A stretch of 46,149 nt of DNA, from contig CANRET010000010.1 in NCBI GenBank assembly GCA_947629715.1, positions 1-46,149 of the forward strand, written 5' to 3'. The notes beneath the pieces are model-generated. The model was not told the origin of the DNA and made no database searches. It saw only the letters and a program-made list of their open reading frames with translations. Positions 7,317 to 16,794 of this stretch are shown one piece after another. Numbering within the stretch: position 1 is the stretch's first letter; every line of letters begins with the position of its first letter. This DNA comes from an uncultured Akkermansia sp. (lineage in GTDB: Bacteria > Verrucomicrobiota > Verrucomicrobiia > Verrucomicrobiales > Akkermansiaceae). A program made the position numbers and the translations under genes.

Positions 7317-8177
7317 ATGAATACGAGACTTAGAATGGCCGTTCAATCCAAAGGACGACTGAACGAAGATACGCTGCGGATATTGGCAGAGGCGGGCATG
7401 AAGGTGGATGCCGGGAAGAGGACGCTGTTGGTGGAGGCGCGGAATTACCCGTTAGAGGTTCTTTTTTTACGCGATGATGACATCCCGCAAACGGTGGCAG
7501 ATGGAGTGGCCGATGCGGGAATTGTAGGCATGAATGAACTGGCGGAGCAGGGAGTGGAGGCGGATGTGGTGCACCAACTCGGTTTTGGCGCATGCCGCTT
7601 GTCCATTGCCGTGCCCAAGGAGGCGGCTTACACAGGTGTCGATTGGTTGAACGATAAAAAAATTGCCACGTCCTATCCCGGCATCCTGAAGCGGTTTTTG
7701 GAGTCACGTGGTGTGCATGCCCATCCCCATGTCATCACCGGATCTGTCGAAATAGCCACGGGGATTGGGTTGGCAGATGCGATCTTTGATATCGTGAGCT
7801 CAGGATCTACACTCATCAGCAACAATTTACGAGAGGTGGAGGTGGTGATGAAGAGTGAAGCTGTGCTTATTGCTCACCCAGGGCTGAGCGACGAAAAGCG
7901 TCAAATACTTGACGAGATGATATTCCGTTTCAAGGCCTTGCAGGGTGCTGCCGGGAAAAAATATGTGCTGATGAATGTCCCAAAAGGCGCCTTGGATTCC
8001 GTGCTGCATGAACTGTCGGGTATCAAGAGTCCTACGGTCATGCCGTTGGCGCAGGAAGGCTGGTGCAGTGTGCACACCGTGCTGGAAGAAGACAGTTTTT
8101 GGGTGAAAGTGGGCAAGCTCAAGGAGGTCGGTGCGCAGGGAATTTTGGTGCTGCCGATAGAAAAAATGGTCCTATGA
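7317..8177 (+). CDS. hisG: ATP phosphoribosyltransferase, long form
   Basis: Catalyses the first step of histidine synthesis, joining ATP and PRPP to give phosphoribosyl-ATP. At about 286 residues it is the long form, with a C-terminal ACT-like regulatory domain that binds histidine, so no HisZ partner is needed. Key segments are RLRMAVQSKGRLNEDTL at the start, DAGIVGMNEL, the PRPP loop region GSVEIATGIGLADAIFDIVSSG near residue 148, and a C-domain with MNVPKGALD and PTVMPLAQEGWCSVHTVLE. Possible starts are 7305, 7317 and 7335; 7317 (MNTRLRMAVQ) matches the enteric-type N-terminus best. It overlaps the next gene by four bases (ATGA), indicating coupled translation. Confidence 0.95.
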   Translation: MNTRLRMAVQSKGRLNEDTLRILAEAGMKVDAGKRTLLVEARNYPLEVLFLRDDDIPQTVADGVADAGIVGMNELAEQGVEADVVHQLGFGACRLSIAVPKEAAYTGVDWLNDKKIATSYPGILKRFLESRGVHAHPHVITGSVEIATGIGLADAIFDIVSSGSTLISNNLREVEVVMKSEAVLIAHPGLSDEKRQILDEMIFRFKALQGAAGKKYVLMNVPKGALDSVLHELSGIKSPTVMPLAQEGWCSVHTVLEEDSFWVKVGKLKEVGAQGILVLPIEKMVL

Positions 8178-10546
8178 TGAAGATGCGAGTTGTGAGCAAC
8201 CCGGTGAGGGCTCAATGGGAGCATCTGGTGCGAAGACCCATGCAGGATATGGCAAGGCTGCGCGGGGATGTGGAGCCCATTGTGGAGGCTGTCCGCACCG
8301 GGGGCGACGCCGCATTGTGCGAGCTGAGTCGGCGTTTCGACCATTGTGAGTTACATCATGTACAAATCACGCCTGAGGAAAGCGAGGCGGGCATCGGGAA
8401 GCTGCCGTTGCAGCTCCGCCAGGCCATTGAGCGCGCACATGCCAATATATCTCGCTTCCATGCGGCTCAGCGCACGCCGGACGTCAGGCTTGAAACGCAG
8501 ACCGGCGTGCTCTGTGAGCAACGCAGTGTACCGATTCAGCGCGTGGGCATTTATGTTCCCGGGGGATCGGCTCCGCTTTTTTCCACGGTGTTGATGTTGG
8601 CGGAGCCTGCGCGTTTGGCGGGCTGTCGGGAGCGAGTGCTCTGCACGCCGCCGGGAAAAGATGGGGAGGTGAACCCGGCCATATTGTACGCGGCGAAGCT
8701 GTGCGGGATCACTCGGCTTTTCCGCGTGGGCGGTGCGCAGGCCATTGCCGCCATGGCGTACGGGACCGAGACAATACCCAAGGTGGATAAGATATTCGGC
8801 CCCGGCAACCGGTATGTCACTGCCGCTAAGCAAATTGTTTCGCTGGATGGCGTGGCCATCGACATGCCGGCTGGGCCAAGCGAGGTGGAGGTGTATGCTG
8901 ATGGATCATGCAACCCCGCGTTTGTGGCGGCTGACTTGCTCAGCCAGGCCGAGCACGGACCGGACAGTCAGGTGGTGCTCGTGACCACGGAGGAAGAGGT
9001 ACTCCGGTACGTGTTGCAGGAGTTGGAGGAGCAGCTCCCCTTGCTCGGGCGCAAGGATATAGCAGCTTGCGCGCTTGAACACAGCCTGGCCGTGCTCGTG
9101 CGCAGTGAGCAGGAGGCCCTCGACTTCACGAATGAGTACGCGCCGGAACATCTCATCCTGGCCGTGAAAAATGCACGTGCCGTGGCACAAAAAGTAGTGC
9201 ACGCGGGTTCCGTATTCATTGGCAACTACAGCTGTGAAAGTGCGGGAGACTATGCCTCCGGCACCAACCACACGCTTCCCACCATGGGCTGCACCAAGGG
9301 ATACAGCTCGCTGGGCCTGCACAGCTTCATGCGCAAGATGACCATTCAGGAACTCACTGCCGAGGGCCTCGGCCATATCGGCCCCACCATTGAAATCATG
9401 GCGGCAGCGGAAGGTCTGGACGCGCACAAAAAGGCCGTCAGCATGCGGCTCGATGCGTGCGACAAACAACTTTCTGCCGCGCGGACGGATGACATGCCGA
9501 CGACTTTGCGCGCTCTTGTGAGACCTGATCTTCTCGCGCTCAAGCCGTACAGCTCGGCGCGAGATGAGGCGGCCGGGCTGCCGGCGGAGGTGTGTTTGGA
9601 TGCGAATGAAGCGCCCTACAATGAGCCGCTCAACCGTTATCCCGACCCGCTTCAGCGCGAACTCAAGCAGAGCATTGCCAACCGGCTCGGGGTGGCTGCA
9701 GGAAGCATCTTTTTGGGGAACGGAAGCGATGAGGCCATAGACCTGGTCATCCGTATTTTCTGTGAGCCGAGGGTCGATCGCGTTGTGGCTCCTGATCCAA
9801 CGTATGGCATGTATGCTGTGTGCGCCCGCATCAATCAGGCGGACTATACGGCCGTGCCTCTGCGGGATAACTTTGATTTTCGCGCGGAGGATCTACTTGC
9901 TGCGACAGATGCGCGCACGAAAGCGATATTCTTGTGCAGCCCGAATAATCCGACGGGCAATCTGCTGCCCAAGGAGGAAGTGTTGGAGTTGCTGCGACGT
10001 TTCCCCGGCATGGTGGTGGTGGATGAAGCCTACATAGACTTCGCCGAGGATGAAGGCATGCTTCCCGTACTGAAAGAATACCCGAGATTGATCGTGCTGC
10101 GCACCTTTTCCAAGGCGTGGGCAAGCGCCGGCGTGCGCCTAGGTATGGCCTTGGCGCATCCCTCTGTTGTGGCCTGCCTCAATAAGGTGAAATACCCGTA
10201 CAACATCAACCGACTCACTGCCGCATACGCGCTGGAGTTGTTGAGCAGGGCCGACAGTGTCCGGCAGCAGGTGGCAAGCATACTTTCCGAGCGTGAGCGC
10301 GTGGCGGCAGAGCTGAGCAAGCTTTCGCTCTGCCAACGGGTGTACCCGAGTCGGGCGAACTTCCTGCTTGTGCAGGTGAGCGATGCTCAGCGCATCTACG
10401 CGGAGCTTGCCAGCCATGGAATCATTGTGCGCAATCGCAGCTCGGCTTTGCTCTGTCAGAACTGCCTGCGCATCACCATCGGTTCCCCGCAGCAAAATGA
10501 CGCGTTGCTGATGGCTCTGCGCGAACTGGACTCTCCCTCATCCTGA
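8174..10546 (+). CDS. hisD-hisC: Fused histidinol dehydrogenase - histidinol-phosphate aminotransferase
   Basis: One continuous frame of 790 residues carries two enzymes. Residues 1-427 are HisD, which oxidises histidinol to histidine with [27 protein letters not shown], the zinc-site segment [12 protein letters not shown], the catalytic NEYAPEHL, and [15 protein letters not shown]. Residues 441-790 are HisC, a PLP aminotransferase: [40 protein letters not shown] and the Schiff-base lysine in [15 protein letters not shown] near residue 647. The joint (about 428-440) is a short hydrophilic linker with no stop; an in-frame ATG at 9494 could also give free HisC. Start: the ATG at 8174 overlaps the hisG stop; the second ATG at 8177 is equally possible. 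The frame remains open further upstream inside hisG, but that part is unrelated to HisD. Confidence 0.94.
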   Translation: MMKMRVVSNPVRAQWEHLVRRPMQDMARLRGDVEPIVEAVRTGGDAALCELSRRFDHCELHHVQITPEESEAGIGKLPLQLRQAIERAHANISRFHAAQRTPDVRLETQTGVLCEQRSVPIQRVGIYVPGGSAPLFSTVLMLAEPARLAGCRERVLCTPPGKDGEVNPAILYAAKLCGITRLFRVGGAQAIAAMAYGTETIPKVDKIFGPGNRYVTAAKQIVSLDGVAIDMPAGPSEVEVYADGSCNPAFVAADLLSQAEHGPDSQVVLVTTEEEVLRYVLQELEEQLPLLGRKDIAACALEHSLAVLVRSEQEALDFTNEYAPEHLILAVKNARAVAQKVVHAGSVFIGNYSCESAGDYASGTNHTLPTMGCTKGYSSLGLHSFMRKMTIQELTAEGLGHIGPTIEIMAAAEGLDAHKKAVSMRLDACDKQLSAARTDDMPTTLRALVRPDLLALKPYSSARDEAAGLPAEVCLDANEAPYNEPLNRYPDPLQRELKQSIANRLGVAAGSIFLGNGSDEAIDLVIRIFCEPRVDRVVAPDPTYGMYAVCARINQADYTAVPLRDNFDFRAEDLLAATDARTKAIFLCSPNNPTGNLLPKEEVLELLRRFPGMVVVDEAYIDFAEDEGMLPVLKEYPRLIVLRTFSKAWASAGVRLGMALAHPSVVACLNKVKYPYNINRLTAAYALELLSRADSVRQQVASILSERERVAAELSKLSLCQRVYPSRANFLLVQVSDAQRIYAELASHGIIVRNRSSALLCQNCLRITIGSPQQNDALLMALRELDSPSS

Positions 10547-10548
10547 GC

Positions 10549-11619
10549 ATGGCTATGAAAAAAGTACTCTTCATTGACCGCGATGGTACGCTGATCCAGG
10601 AACCGCCGGATGAGCAGGTGGACAGCTTGGAAAAACTCGTCTTTATGCCGGGGGTCTTCCGTGCGTTGACAGCTATCCGCGAGCGCACGGATTACCGTTT
10701 CGTCATGGTGACCAATCAGGACGGTCTCGGCAGCGCCTCTTTCCCGGAGGAACGGTTCTGGCCGGCGCACAACCATCTGATTAACACGTTGCGGGGCGAG
10801 GGCATCGAGTTTGATGAGGTGCTGATCGACCGTCATTTCCCGAGCGACAATGCCCCCACGCGCAAACCGGGTACAGCCATGCTCAAGACCTATCTCGATG
10901 GCTCATGCGATATGGAGCATTCCTACGTCATCGGTGATCGCAAGGTGGACGAACAGTTGGCGCGCAATTTAGGATGCCGGGCGTTGAGGATTGGTCCGGC
11001 TTTTGGGTGGAAGAAGGTGGCGGAGGTGCTGTTGGCCGGCGAGCGGGCAACCGAGTTGCACCGCAAAACGCGCGAGACGGATATTTACGTGAAGTTGGAC
11101 CCGGATCGTCCCGGGGAGGCCGATATTGAAACGGGCCTGCCTTTTTTGAACCACATGCTCTCTCAGCTCGTGGTGCATGGCGCGCTCTCGCTCACAATTC
11201 ACGCCAAGGGTGATTTGGAGGTGGATGAGCACCACACCATGGAGGATACGGCGTTGGCTCTCGGGGAGTGTCTGAGGCTCGCCATGGGCGATAAAGTGGG
11301 CATTCAGCGCTATGGGTATTGCTTGCCGATGGACGACAGCCTGTGCCGCGTGGCGCTGGATTTTGGCGGGCGTCCTTGGTTGGAGTGGGATGTCGAGTTC
11401 CGTCACGACAGGGTAGGGGAATTGCCCACGGAGATGTTCTTTCATTTCTTCAAGAGTTTGAGTGATGCTGCCCAGATGAACTTGAGCATATGTGCCAGAG
11501 GGACGAATGATCACCATCGGATAGAGTCTGTCTTCAAAGCGGTCGCTCGAGCGCTGCGCATGGCGATGCAGCGCGATATCCGCCACTTGGTGCTTCCTTC
11601 CAGCAAAGGAGCCCTTTAA
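10549..11619 (+). CDS. hisB: Bifunctional histidinol-phosphatase / imidazoleglycerol-phosphate dehydratase
   Basis: 356 residues, the enteric-like two-domain HisB. Residues 1-160 are a HAD-type phosphatase ([13 protein letters not shown] with the nucleophilic Asp, [28 protein letters not shown]). Residues 165-356 are the IGP dehydratase with its manganese-binding repeats ([26 protein letters not shown], and [13 protein letters not shown]). It thus does two non-consecutive steps of the pathway. In E. coli the phosphatase domain has a structural zinc held by C-x-H and C-x-C. Here the equivalent stretch reads [14 protein letters not shown], keeping the His but lacking the three cysteines. It begins 2 bases after the hisD-hisC stop; an ATG at 10555 is an alternative start. 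Confidence 0.94.
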   Translation: MAMKKVLFIDRDGTLIQEPPDEQVDSLEKLVFMPGVFRALTAIRERTDYRFVMVTNQDGLGSASFPEERFWPAHNHLINTLRGEGIEFDEVLIDRHFPSDNAPTRKPGTAMLKTYLDGSCDMEHSYVIGDRKVDEQLARNLGCRALRIGPAFGWKKVAEVLLAGERATELHRKTRETDIYVKLDPDRPGEADIETGLPFLNHMLSQLVVHGALSLTIHAKGDLEVDEHHTMEDTALALGECLRLAMGDKVGIQRYGYCLPMDDSLCRVALDFGGRPWLEWDVEFRHDRVGELPTEMFFHFFKSLSDAAQMNLSICARGTNDHHRIESVFKAVARALRMAMQRDIRHLVLPSSKGAL

Positions 11620-11635
11620 TATTGATGTTCTGATC

Positions 11636-12262
11636 ATGCAGATTGCCGTTGTCAATTATCACGCGGGGAACACAAAATCGGTGCTGAATGCTCTGCACCG
11701 CGTGGGCGCGAACCCCGTACTCACGGAAGATCCCGCTTTGATAACGACGGCTGCAGGAGTGATTTTGCCGGGGCAGGGTGAGGCCTCCCACGCCATGCAG
11801 CAACTGCGCGAGAGCGGGCTTGTGGAGGCGCTGCTTGGCTTGCGGCAACCTGTGCTCGGCATATGCATCGGGCAACAGCTCTTCTGCGAACGCTCCGAGG
11901 AGGGCGGCTCCGAGGAGGGCGATACGACTTGTCTGGGCATCTTCCCCAAAGCCGAGGTGCGCCATTTCAACGCTGTGTCATCGGACCCCAATCTCAAGGT
12001 GCCTCACATGGGCTGGAATACGCTGCACCAGCTGCGCTCTCCGCTTTTTCGCGGCGTAGCGGAGGGCGCCTACGCGTATTTTGTGCACAGCTACTGTGTG
12101 CTACCCACGCAGGATACTTGCGCTGTCTGCGAGTACGGAGGGGTTCGTTTTTCGGCGGCGATGCAGCGCGGGAATTTTTACGCCACGCAGTTTCACCCGG
12201 AGAAGAGCGGGGCTGTGGGCGAGCAAATGATTTGTAATTTCCTTTCCCTTTGTCATGATTGA
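11636..12262 (+). CDS. hisH: Imidazole glycerol phosphate synthase, glutaminase subunit
   Basis: 208-residue class I glutamine amidotransferase that supplies ammonia to HisF. The nucleophile is the Cys of LGICIGQQLF near residue 80; the His-Glu pair is in TQFHPEKSG near residue 190. The oxyanion strand is ILPGQGEA, where most HisH have PGxG. An acidic insertion (SEEGGSEEGD) follows the nucleophile elbow. Its last eight bases overlap hisA, so the two are probably translated together. It is separated from hisB by 16 bases. Confidence 0.95.
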   Translation: MQIAVVNYHAGNTKSVLNALHRVGANPVLTEDPALITTAAGVILPGQGEASHAMQQLRESGLVEALLGLRQPVLGICIGQQLFCERSEEGGSEEGDTTCLGIFPKAEVRHFNAVSSDPNLKVPHMGWNTLHQLRSPLFRGVAEGAYAYFVHSYCVLPTQDTCAVCEYGGVRFSAAMQRGNFYATQFHPEKSGAVGEQMICNFLSLCHD

Positions 12263-12974
12263 GTTGATCCCGGCCATAGATATCATCGACGGCAAATGCG
12301 TGCGCCTCACCGCAGGCGACTACGCCGCCAAGAAGGTGTACTCCGATGACCCCGCCGATGTGGCGCGGCGGCTGAGTGATGAGGGATTCAGCCGCTTGCA
12401 CGTTGTGGATTTGGACGGGGCGAAGGCTCGGCGCTGCGTGAATCTCGCTCAGTTGGAACGTATCGCCTCTGCGACCCCTCTCTGCGTGGACTTCGGCGGC
12501 GGCATCGCGAGAGAAGCCGATCTGCAGGCGGTTTTCGCGGCGGGTGCAGCCATGGTGACCATCGGCAGCCTCGCCGTTTCCCAACGCGAGCTTGTAAGAT
12601 CGTGGATAGCAGCTTACGGGAGTGAGCGCTTGATCATTGGCGCCGATGTTCAGGATGGACGCATCCGCACGCAGGGCTGGCTGAAGGATGGCGGCGTGGA
12701 GCTCATGGAGTTCATCGCTGAGTGGCTGGAGGTCGGGGTTTCCCGAATCCTCTGCACTGACATCTCTCGGGATGGTATGCTCAGTCACCCGAACACGGCG
12801 CTGTACGTGCGCATCATGCAACGATTCCCGTCGTGCCGCCTCATCGCCAGCGGCGGTGTTTCTTGCACTCAGGACATTTTGGATTTGCAATCGGTCGGCA
12901 TCCCGTCCGTGGTGTTTGGCAAAGCCTATTATGAAGGGAAGCTCGACCTGCAGAAACTGCTTGCTCTGCCGTAA
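12255..12974 (+). CDS. hisA: ProFAR isomerase (phosphoribosylformimino-AICAR-P isomerase)
   Basis: 239-residue TIM barrel that opens the ribose ring in the fourth step of the pathway. It has the catalytic Asp at the N-terminus ([15 protein letters not shown]), the phosphate-binding FGGGIA and IASGGVS loops, and the second catalytic Asp in [10 protein letters not shown]. It is paralogous to hisF, the next gene. Its start lies eight bases inside hisH. Confidence 0.95.
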   Translation: MIELIPAIDIIDGKCVRLTAGDYAAKKVYSDDPADVARRLSDEGFSRLHVVDLDGAKARRCVNLAQLERIASATPLCVDFGGGIAREADLQAVFAAGAAMVTIGSLAVSQRELVRSWIAAYGSERLIIGADVQDGRIRTQGWLKDGGVELMEFIAEWLEVGVSRILCTDISRDGMLSHPNTALYVRIMQRFPSCRLIASGGVSCTQDILDLQSVGIPSVVFGKAYYEGKLDLQKLLALP

Positions 12975-12976
12975 CT

Positions 12977-13735
12977 ATGCTCGCGAAACGTATCATACCG
13001 TGCCTCGATGTGAAGGACGGCCGCACCGTTAAAGGCACCTGCTTTGTCAACCTGCGCGAGGCCGGCGATCCTGTTGAGCTCGCCAAGGCGTACGGCGAAC
13101 AGGGAGCGGATGAGCTTGTGTTCCTCGATATCACCGCGAGTCATGAGGGCAGGAAAACGTTCACCAACATGGTGACACGCGTGGCGGAGGAACTCTCCAT
13201 CCCCTTCACGGTAGGCGGGGGAGTACAGGGGGCGGATGATGTGGCCCGCCTTTTGGATGCCGGGGCGGACAAGGTGAGCATCAATTCCTCAGCTTTGTGC
13301 CGGCCGGAACTTATCGACGCCATTTCAGGGCGGTTCGGGGCTCAGGTGTGCGTGGTAGCCATTGATGCCCGGCCGGTGGAGTCCGGGGGATGGGAGTGCT
13401 ATGTGAACGGGGGGCGCATAGAGACCGGACGGGACCTCTTTGCGTGGGCGCACGAAGCGCAGGAGCGTGGAGCTGGCGAAATCCTGTTTACGTCCATGCA
13501 GCACGATGGATCGCGATGTGGTTTTGCGAACGTTGCTCTCGCCGAGCTGAGTGAGCGACTGCGTATTCCGCTGATTGCCAGTGGAGGCGCCGGTTGCATG
13601 CAGGACTTTGCGGATGCATTCAACTTGGGCAAGGCCGATGCTGCCCTGGCTGCCGGTGTGTTTCATTTCGGCGACATCGCCATTCCCCAGCTCAAATCTT
13701 TTCTCACCCAACAAAACATACCTGTACGACTATGA
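12977..13735 (+). CDS. hisF: Imidazole glycerol phosphate synthase, cyclase subunit
   Basis: 252-residue TIM barrel that uses ammonia from HisH to form imidazole-glycerol phosphate and AICAR. It opens with [16 protein letters not shown], holding the catalytic Asp11. It also has [11 protein letters not shown] and the second catalytic Asp region [14 protein letters not shown] near residue 176. That motif normally reads LTSMDxDGT; here the first Asp position is Gln (SMQHDG), with the catalytic Asp retained. SGGAG forms the phosphate loop. The gene starts two bases after the hisA stop, and its TGA overlaps the hisIE ATG. Confidence 0.95.
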   Translation: MLAKRIIPCLDVKDGRTVKGTCFVNLREAGDPVELAKAYGEQGADELVFLDITASHEGRKTFTNMVTRVAEELSIPFTVGGGVQGADDVARLLDAGADKVSINSSALCRPELIDAISGRFGAQVCVVAIDARPVESGGWECYVNGGRIETGRDLFAWAHEAQERGAGEILFTSMQHDGSRCGFANVALAELSERLRIPLIASGGAGCMQDFADAFNLGKADAALAAGVFHFGDIAIPQLKSFLTQQNIPVRL

Positions 13736-14367
13736 TACCCCACCCCGACGCCGATCAAATCGACTTTTCCAAAGGCGCAGGACTTGTTCCGGCCATTGTG
13801 CAAGATGCCGCCACACGTCGCGTGCTTATGCTTGGCTACATGAACCGCGAGGCTTACGACGCAACCATGCGCTTGGGACGCGTCACTTTCTTTTCGCGGT
13901 CACGGAAATGCCTTTGGACCAAGGGCGAAACAAGCGGGAATTTTCTGGAGGTGCAAGAGGTGCGGCTTGATTGCGACGCAGACGCTCTGCTGGTGCTGGC
14001 GCGTCCGCTTGGACCGGTGTGCCACACCGGTGCGGACACCTGCTGGGGCGAGAAAAATGAGCCGAGTTCGCTCTTTTTCCTCACCGAGTTGCAAGACTTC
14101 ATCAACACCCGCCGCGCCGAGATGCCGGAGGGTTCCTACACGACCTCGCTCTTCCGCGATGGCATTAACCGCATAGCTCAGAAAGTCGGCGAAGAGGCGC
14201 TCGAGACCGTCATTGAGGCTGTCAACGGGACTGATGAACGTTGCATCTACGAAGCGTCCGACTTCCTCTATCATCTCATCGTTTTGCTCACAGCCAAAGG
14301 TTTGCGCATTGAGCAGGTGACTGATGAACTCGCTGAGCGTCATCGCCCGGGGTGGGAAAAACACTGA
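13732..14367 (+). CDS. hisIE: Phosphoribosyl-AMP cyclohydrolase / phosphoribosyl-ATP pyrophosphatase
   Basis: Bifunctional enzyme of about 211 residues that does the second and third steps. HisI (residues 1-115) has [32 protein letters not shown] and the metal-binding CDADALLVL with the late cysteines in [12 protein letters not shown]. HisE (about 120-211) has [20 protein letters not shown] and [13 protein letters not shown], the MazG-like pyrophosphatase motif. The frame is open back into hisF, but the ATG at 13732 overlapping the hisF stop gives the correct HisI N-terminus. This is the last gene of the his operon. Confidence 0.94.
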   Translation: MIPHPDADQIDFSKGAGLVPAIVQDAATRRVLMLGYMNREAYDATMRLGRVTFFSRSRKCLWTKGETSGNFLEVQEVRLDCDADALLVLARPLGPVCHTGADTCWGEKNEPSSLFFLTELQDFINTRRAEMPEGSYTTSLFRDGINRIAQKVGEEALETVIEAVNGTDERCIYEASDFLYHLIVLLTAKGLRIEQVTDELAERHRPGWEKH

Positions 14368-14396
14368 TTCTCCACCAAATAGTCTGAAAAAAAAAG

Positions 14397-14424
14397 TTGA
14401 CAAGAAAGCGCAGAATGCTATACT
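14397..14424 (+). promoter_or_regulatory. Promoter for tRNA-Arg (and probably tmRNA)
   Basis: TTGACA (14397-14402), a 16-bp spacer and TATACT (14419-14424), about 44 bases upstream of the tRNA. No separate promoter is visible in the 49 bases between tRNA-Arg and the tmRNA, so the two are probably one transcript ending at the terminator near 14990. Confidence 0.7.
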
Positions 14425-14467
14425 GAGCGCGCTCAGAGCGTGGTTCGCTGCGCGGTGAGTGTGTTGA

Positions 14468-14541
14468 GCGCCCGTAGCTCAACTGGATAGAGCATCTGAC
14501 TACGGATCAGAAGGTTTGGGGTTCGAATCCCTACGGGCGTG
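14468..14541 (+). tRNA. tRNA-Arg (anticodon ACG)
   Basis: A full cloverleaf can be drawn: a 7-bp acceptor stem GCGCCCG/CGGGCGT (first pair G-U), D-stem GCTC/GAGC, anticodon stem TCTGA/TCAGA with loop CTACGGA (anticodon ACG), and T-loop TTCGAAT. CCA is not encoded. ACG, with A34 edited to inosine, would read the CGN codons. Confidence 0.95.
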
Positions 14542-14590
14542 TGGTTGCGGCGATTGGGCTTTTCGGTCGGTTGCCATTTCCTTTTCAAAT

Positions 14591-14946
14591 GGGGGCGTCC
14601 CGGAATCGACTGAACATTCGAGACGTCAGCTGCATGTGGAGGTTGATCGGCTGGCCTCCTTAAAAAGCCGCTCAAAAATCAAGTGCCTATTCTGAGAACG
14701 AATACGCCATGGCTGCGTAACATACGCGCCGGATCCCGTGCTTGACGCCCGCTAGGGTGCGCGGATCTCCATTCAGCGGGCAGATACGCGGCGGGGGGAA
14801 CCGCCCCGCGTACGCTTACCACAGGTTCACAGCTGCGGGAAGGCCGGCGCAGAGCTAACCCAAAGCCCATGCATCATCTGCGCCTGAACATGGAGATGCT
14901 TGCGTCAAAAGTGTCCAGGACAGGGGTTCAACCCCCCTCGCCTCCA
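14591..14946 (+). ncRNA. ssrA: Transfer-messenger RNA (tmRNA)
   Basis: Rescues stalled ribosomes and tags the nascent protein for degradation. The 5' end GGGGGCG pairs with the 3' end CGCCTCC (14939-14945) to make the alanine-type acceptor stem, and the T-arm contains GGGGTTCAACCCC. The 5' region GTCCCGGAATCGACTGAACA is the conserved tmRNA start. The internal tag frame runs 14685-14720 and reads AYSENEYAMAA, ending in the Ala-Ala degradation signal; the resume codon is GCC. As in the tRNAs nearby, CCA is not encoded. Total length is about 356 bases. Confidence 0.93.
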
Positions 14947-14952
14947 GACTTG

Positions 14953-14990
14953 AAAGTGGGTGCAGACCTTTGATCGGCACCCACTTTTTA
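14953..14990 (+). terminator. Rho-independent terminator after tmRNA
   Basis: A perfect 11-bp stem, AAAGTGGGTGC (14953-14963) with GCACCCACTTT (14977-14987), is followed by a short T-run. Confidence 0.85.
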
Positions 14991-15024
14991 TGCTCGAAAA
15001 AATGGGGGCAACGCTATTTTTTCT

Positions 15025-15052
15025 TTGGGATCAATTGTTTGTTATTTATAGT
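15025..15052 (+). promoter_or_regulatory. Possible promoter of the tryptophan operon
   Basis: TTGGGA (15025-15030), a 16-bp spacer and TATAGT (15047-15052). It would give a leader of about 320 bases before trpE that contains a small ORF with Trp codons and a terminator hairpin. The -35 match is weak. Confidence 0.4.
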
Positions 15053-15117
15053 CCCATAAGAAGGGTCTTGAAACAGATCAAAAGAGAGACTTGAGGTGAT
15101 TGCGTGGGGAGGAGCAA

Positions 15118-15183
15118 ATGCGCTTGCTATGGACAGCGAAGTATGACAAAAAAAAGACTTGCTATGCCAGATGGCAATACTAA
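15118..15183 (+). CDS. Candidate tryptophan leader peptide (21 residues)
   Basis: ATG at 15118 preceded by GGGGAGGAG, one of the best Shine-Dalgarno matches in the window. It opens a 21-codon frame beginning MRLLWTAKYDKKK and stops at TAA 15181-15183. It has Trp codons at positions 5 and 19. Together with the terminator hairpin at 15324, this is the layout of an attenuated trp operon. However, the Trp codons are not adjacent and the stop lies 140 bases from the hairpin, longer than in classical cases. A second open frame, 15222-15383 (53 codons), runs through the hairpin and overlaps the trpE start as ATGA; I do not recognise it. Confidence 0.4.
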   Translation: MRLLWTAKYDKKKTCYARWQY

Positions 15184-15323
15184 AATGACTCCGAAATGAG
15201 CAATCGGCTGGAAAAAAAGACATGCTTTGCGCCATCGATAAGCTGGCGTTGGTGGAGCTATGTCTGAAGAAGATGCCGGTTGCCGAAAGCACAATACGTG
15301 CGTTGAAACGTGAAAGTTCGCAG

Positions 15324-15358
15324 AGCGCTTTGGCACCGGAGAGCCGAAGCGCTTTTTT
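15324..15358 (+). terminator. Terminator/attenuator-like hairpin before trpE
   Basis: A 10-bp stem, AGCGCTTTGG (15324-15333) with CCGAAGCGCT (15344-15353), one G-U pair, is followed by six Ts. It lies only 22 bases before the trpE ATG, where it would stop transcription of the operon unless disrupted. An upstream CCGGTTGCC (around 15262-15275) could pair with GGCACCGG inside the hairpin and act as an antiterminator; that is inference. Confidence 0.75.
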
Positions 15359-15379
15359 ATTTCGTACCCCCTTTCAACA

Positions 15380-16780
15380 ATGACCTCGAACATACAACTC
15401 ACCCAGAGCTGCCGCCGCCTCGCAGAAGGCGACACGCAGACCCCCATCCGTTTGTTCATGCAGATCAGCCGACAGAATCCGCAGGCTATCCTGCTGGAGA
15501 GCGCTGAAGTGGACGGGCGCTGGGGGCGTTACAGCGTGATCGCGACGGATTACCTGTGCGAACTTACCTGCAAGAATGGGAAGTTGGCAGTGATGGTGAA
15601 TGATCCTGCCGTGGAGCCCCTCAGGAGCTACGATGGACAGCCATACATGGAAGGTCTGCGTGGGGTGATGCAAAGTCTGCAGATTGTGCCGGAAAACCCG
15701 CAGATGGCGCCCATCACGCGGGCCCTGTACGGTTACTGGGGGTACGAGATGGCGGCGGTCTTTCAGCCGAAGCTGGCGCAGACGTTGGATGTGGCGGATG
15801 CGGAGAGTCACCTGGTTTTGGCGGCCACGGTACTGGTGTTCGATCACGTGTACAACAAGCTGTACCAGCTGAGCATCGGCGCGCCGCGTGATATCGTGAA
15901 CATGCCCGTGCTGATGAACTGCCACCCCGGCACCTTTGCCGTGGGCGAAACGGAGCGTGTGCCGACGGAGGTCGATTACAAGGCGGGCGTGGAGAAAGTG
16001 CGGCAGATGTTGCACGATGGCGAGGCCATCCAAGTAGTGGGAGCCACACAGTGCAGCGCCCCGTTCGAGGGCGACAGCTTTACCCTGTACCGCCGCATGC
16101 GCAGCATCAATCCCTCTCCCTACATGTTCTACATGCGTTTCAGCGACATGGAGCTGTTCGGCGCTTCGCCGGAGGTAATGGTGCAGTGTACAGGAGGCAA
16201 GCTGTTGCTTTCTCCCATTGCCGGCACCCGCAGACGGGGCAGGGACGCGTCGGAGGATGAAGCCTTCGCGGCGGAGATGCTCGACAGCCCGAAAGAGCGC
16301 GCCGAACATGTCATGCTCGTGGATTTGGGGCGCAACGACCTGGGGCGCGTGGCCACGGGCGGATCTGTGCAGGTGGAGCGCCTCATGGATGTGGAGCGTT
16401 TTTCCCACGTCATGCACATGACCAGCCGTATCACGGCGCAACTTGCCCCGGGCAAGGATGCGTTGGATGTGCTGGCCGGTGCATTCCCGGCCGGTACCGT
16501 GAGCGGGGCCCCGAAGGTACGGGCCATGGAGATCATCCGCGAGATCGAGCAGGCGCCGCGTGGCCCTTACGCCGGTTGTATCGGCTGGATCGGACTCGAC
16601 AAGGACGCCGTACATCTCGACACGGGCATCACGATTCGCTCCATGTGGCGACGTGGAGGACGCGTGTTCTGGCAGATGGGCGCCGGCCTTGTGTACGACT
16701 CCGATCCCAAGTATGAGTGGATGGAATGCCGCAACAAGGGACGCATCATCGACACGATCCTCTACACGGGAGAAGACTAA
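15380..16780 (+). CDS. trpE: Anthranilate synthase component I
   Basis: 466 residues, full length. It makes anthranilate from chorismate using ammonia from TrpG. The N-domain contains LLESAEVDGRWGRYSVIA, the feedback-site LLES element that binds tryptophan. The catalytic domain has RAL/YGYWGYEM, NPSPYMFYM, FGASPEVMV, PIAGTRRRGRD, ERAEHVMLVDLGRNDLG, and FPAGTVSGAPKVRAME. The LLES motif and the trpG neighbour favour TrpE over PabB. The gene begins right after the attenuator-like hairpin and is followed 14 bases later by trpG. Confidence 0.94.
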   Translation: MTSNIQLTQSCRRLAEGDTQTPIRLFMQISRQNPQAILLESAEVDGRWGRYSVIATDYLCELTCKNGKLAVMVNDPAVEPLRSYDGQPYMEGLRGVMQSLQIVPENPQMAPITRALYGYWGYEMAAVFQPKLAQTLDVADAESHLVLAATVLVFDHVYNKLYQLSIGAPRDIVNMPVLMNCHPGTFAVGETERVPTEVDYKAGVEKVRQMLHDGEAIQVVGATQCSAPFEGDSFTLYRRMRSINPSPYMFYMRFSDMELFGASPEVMVQCTGGKLLLSPIAGTRRRGRDASEDEAFAAEMLDSPKERAEHVMLVDLGRNDLGRVATGGSVQVERLMDVERFSHVMHMTSRITAQLAPGKDALDVLAGAFPAGTVSGAPKVRAMEIIREIEQAPRGPYAGCIGWIGLDKDAVHLDTGITIRSMWRRGGRVFWQMGAGLVYDSDPKYEWMECRNKGRIIDTILYTGED

Positions 16781-16794
16781 GCAGGCAGATTTTT

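Noticed and set aside
15014-15292. 92-codon minus-strand frame in the trp leader
   Set aside because: Composition is Ser/Phe-rich without motifs, and the region is better explained as a transcribed leader.
15374-16615. 413-codon minus-strand open frame over trpE
   Set aside because: Antisense shadow; trpE motifs are unambiguous on the plus strand.
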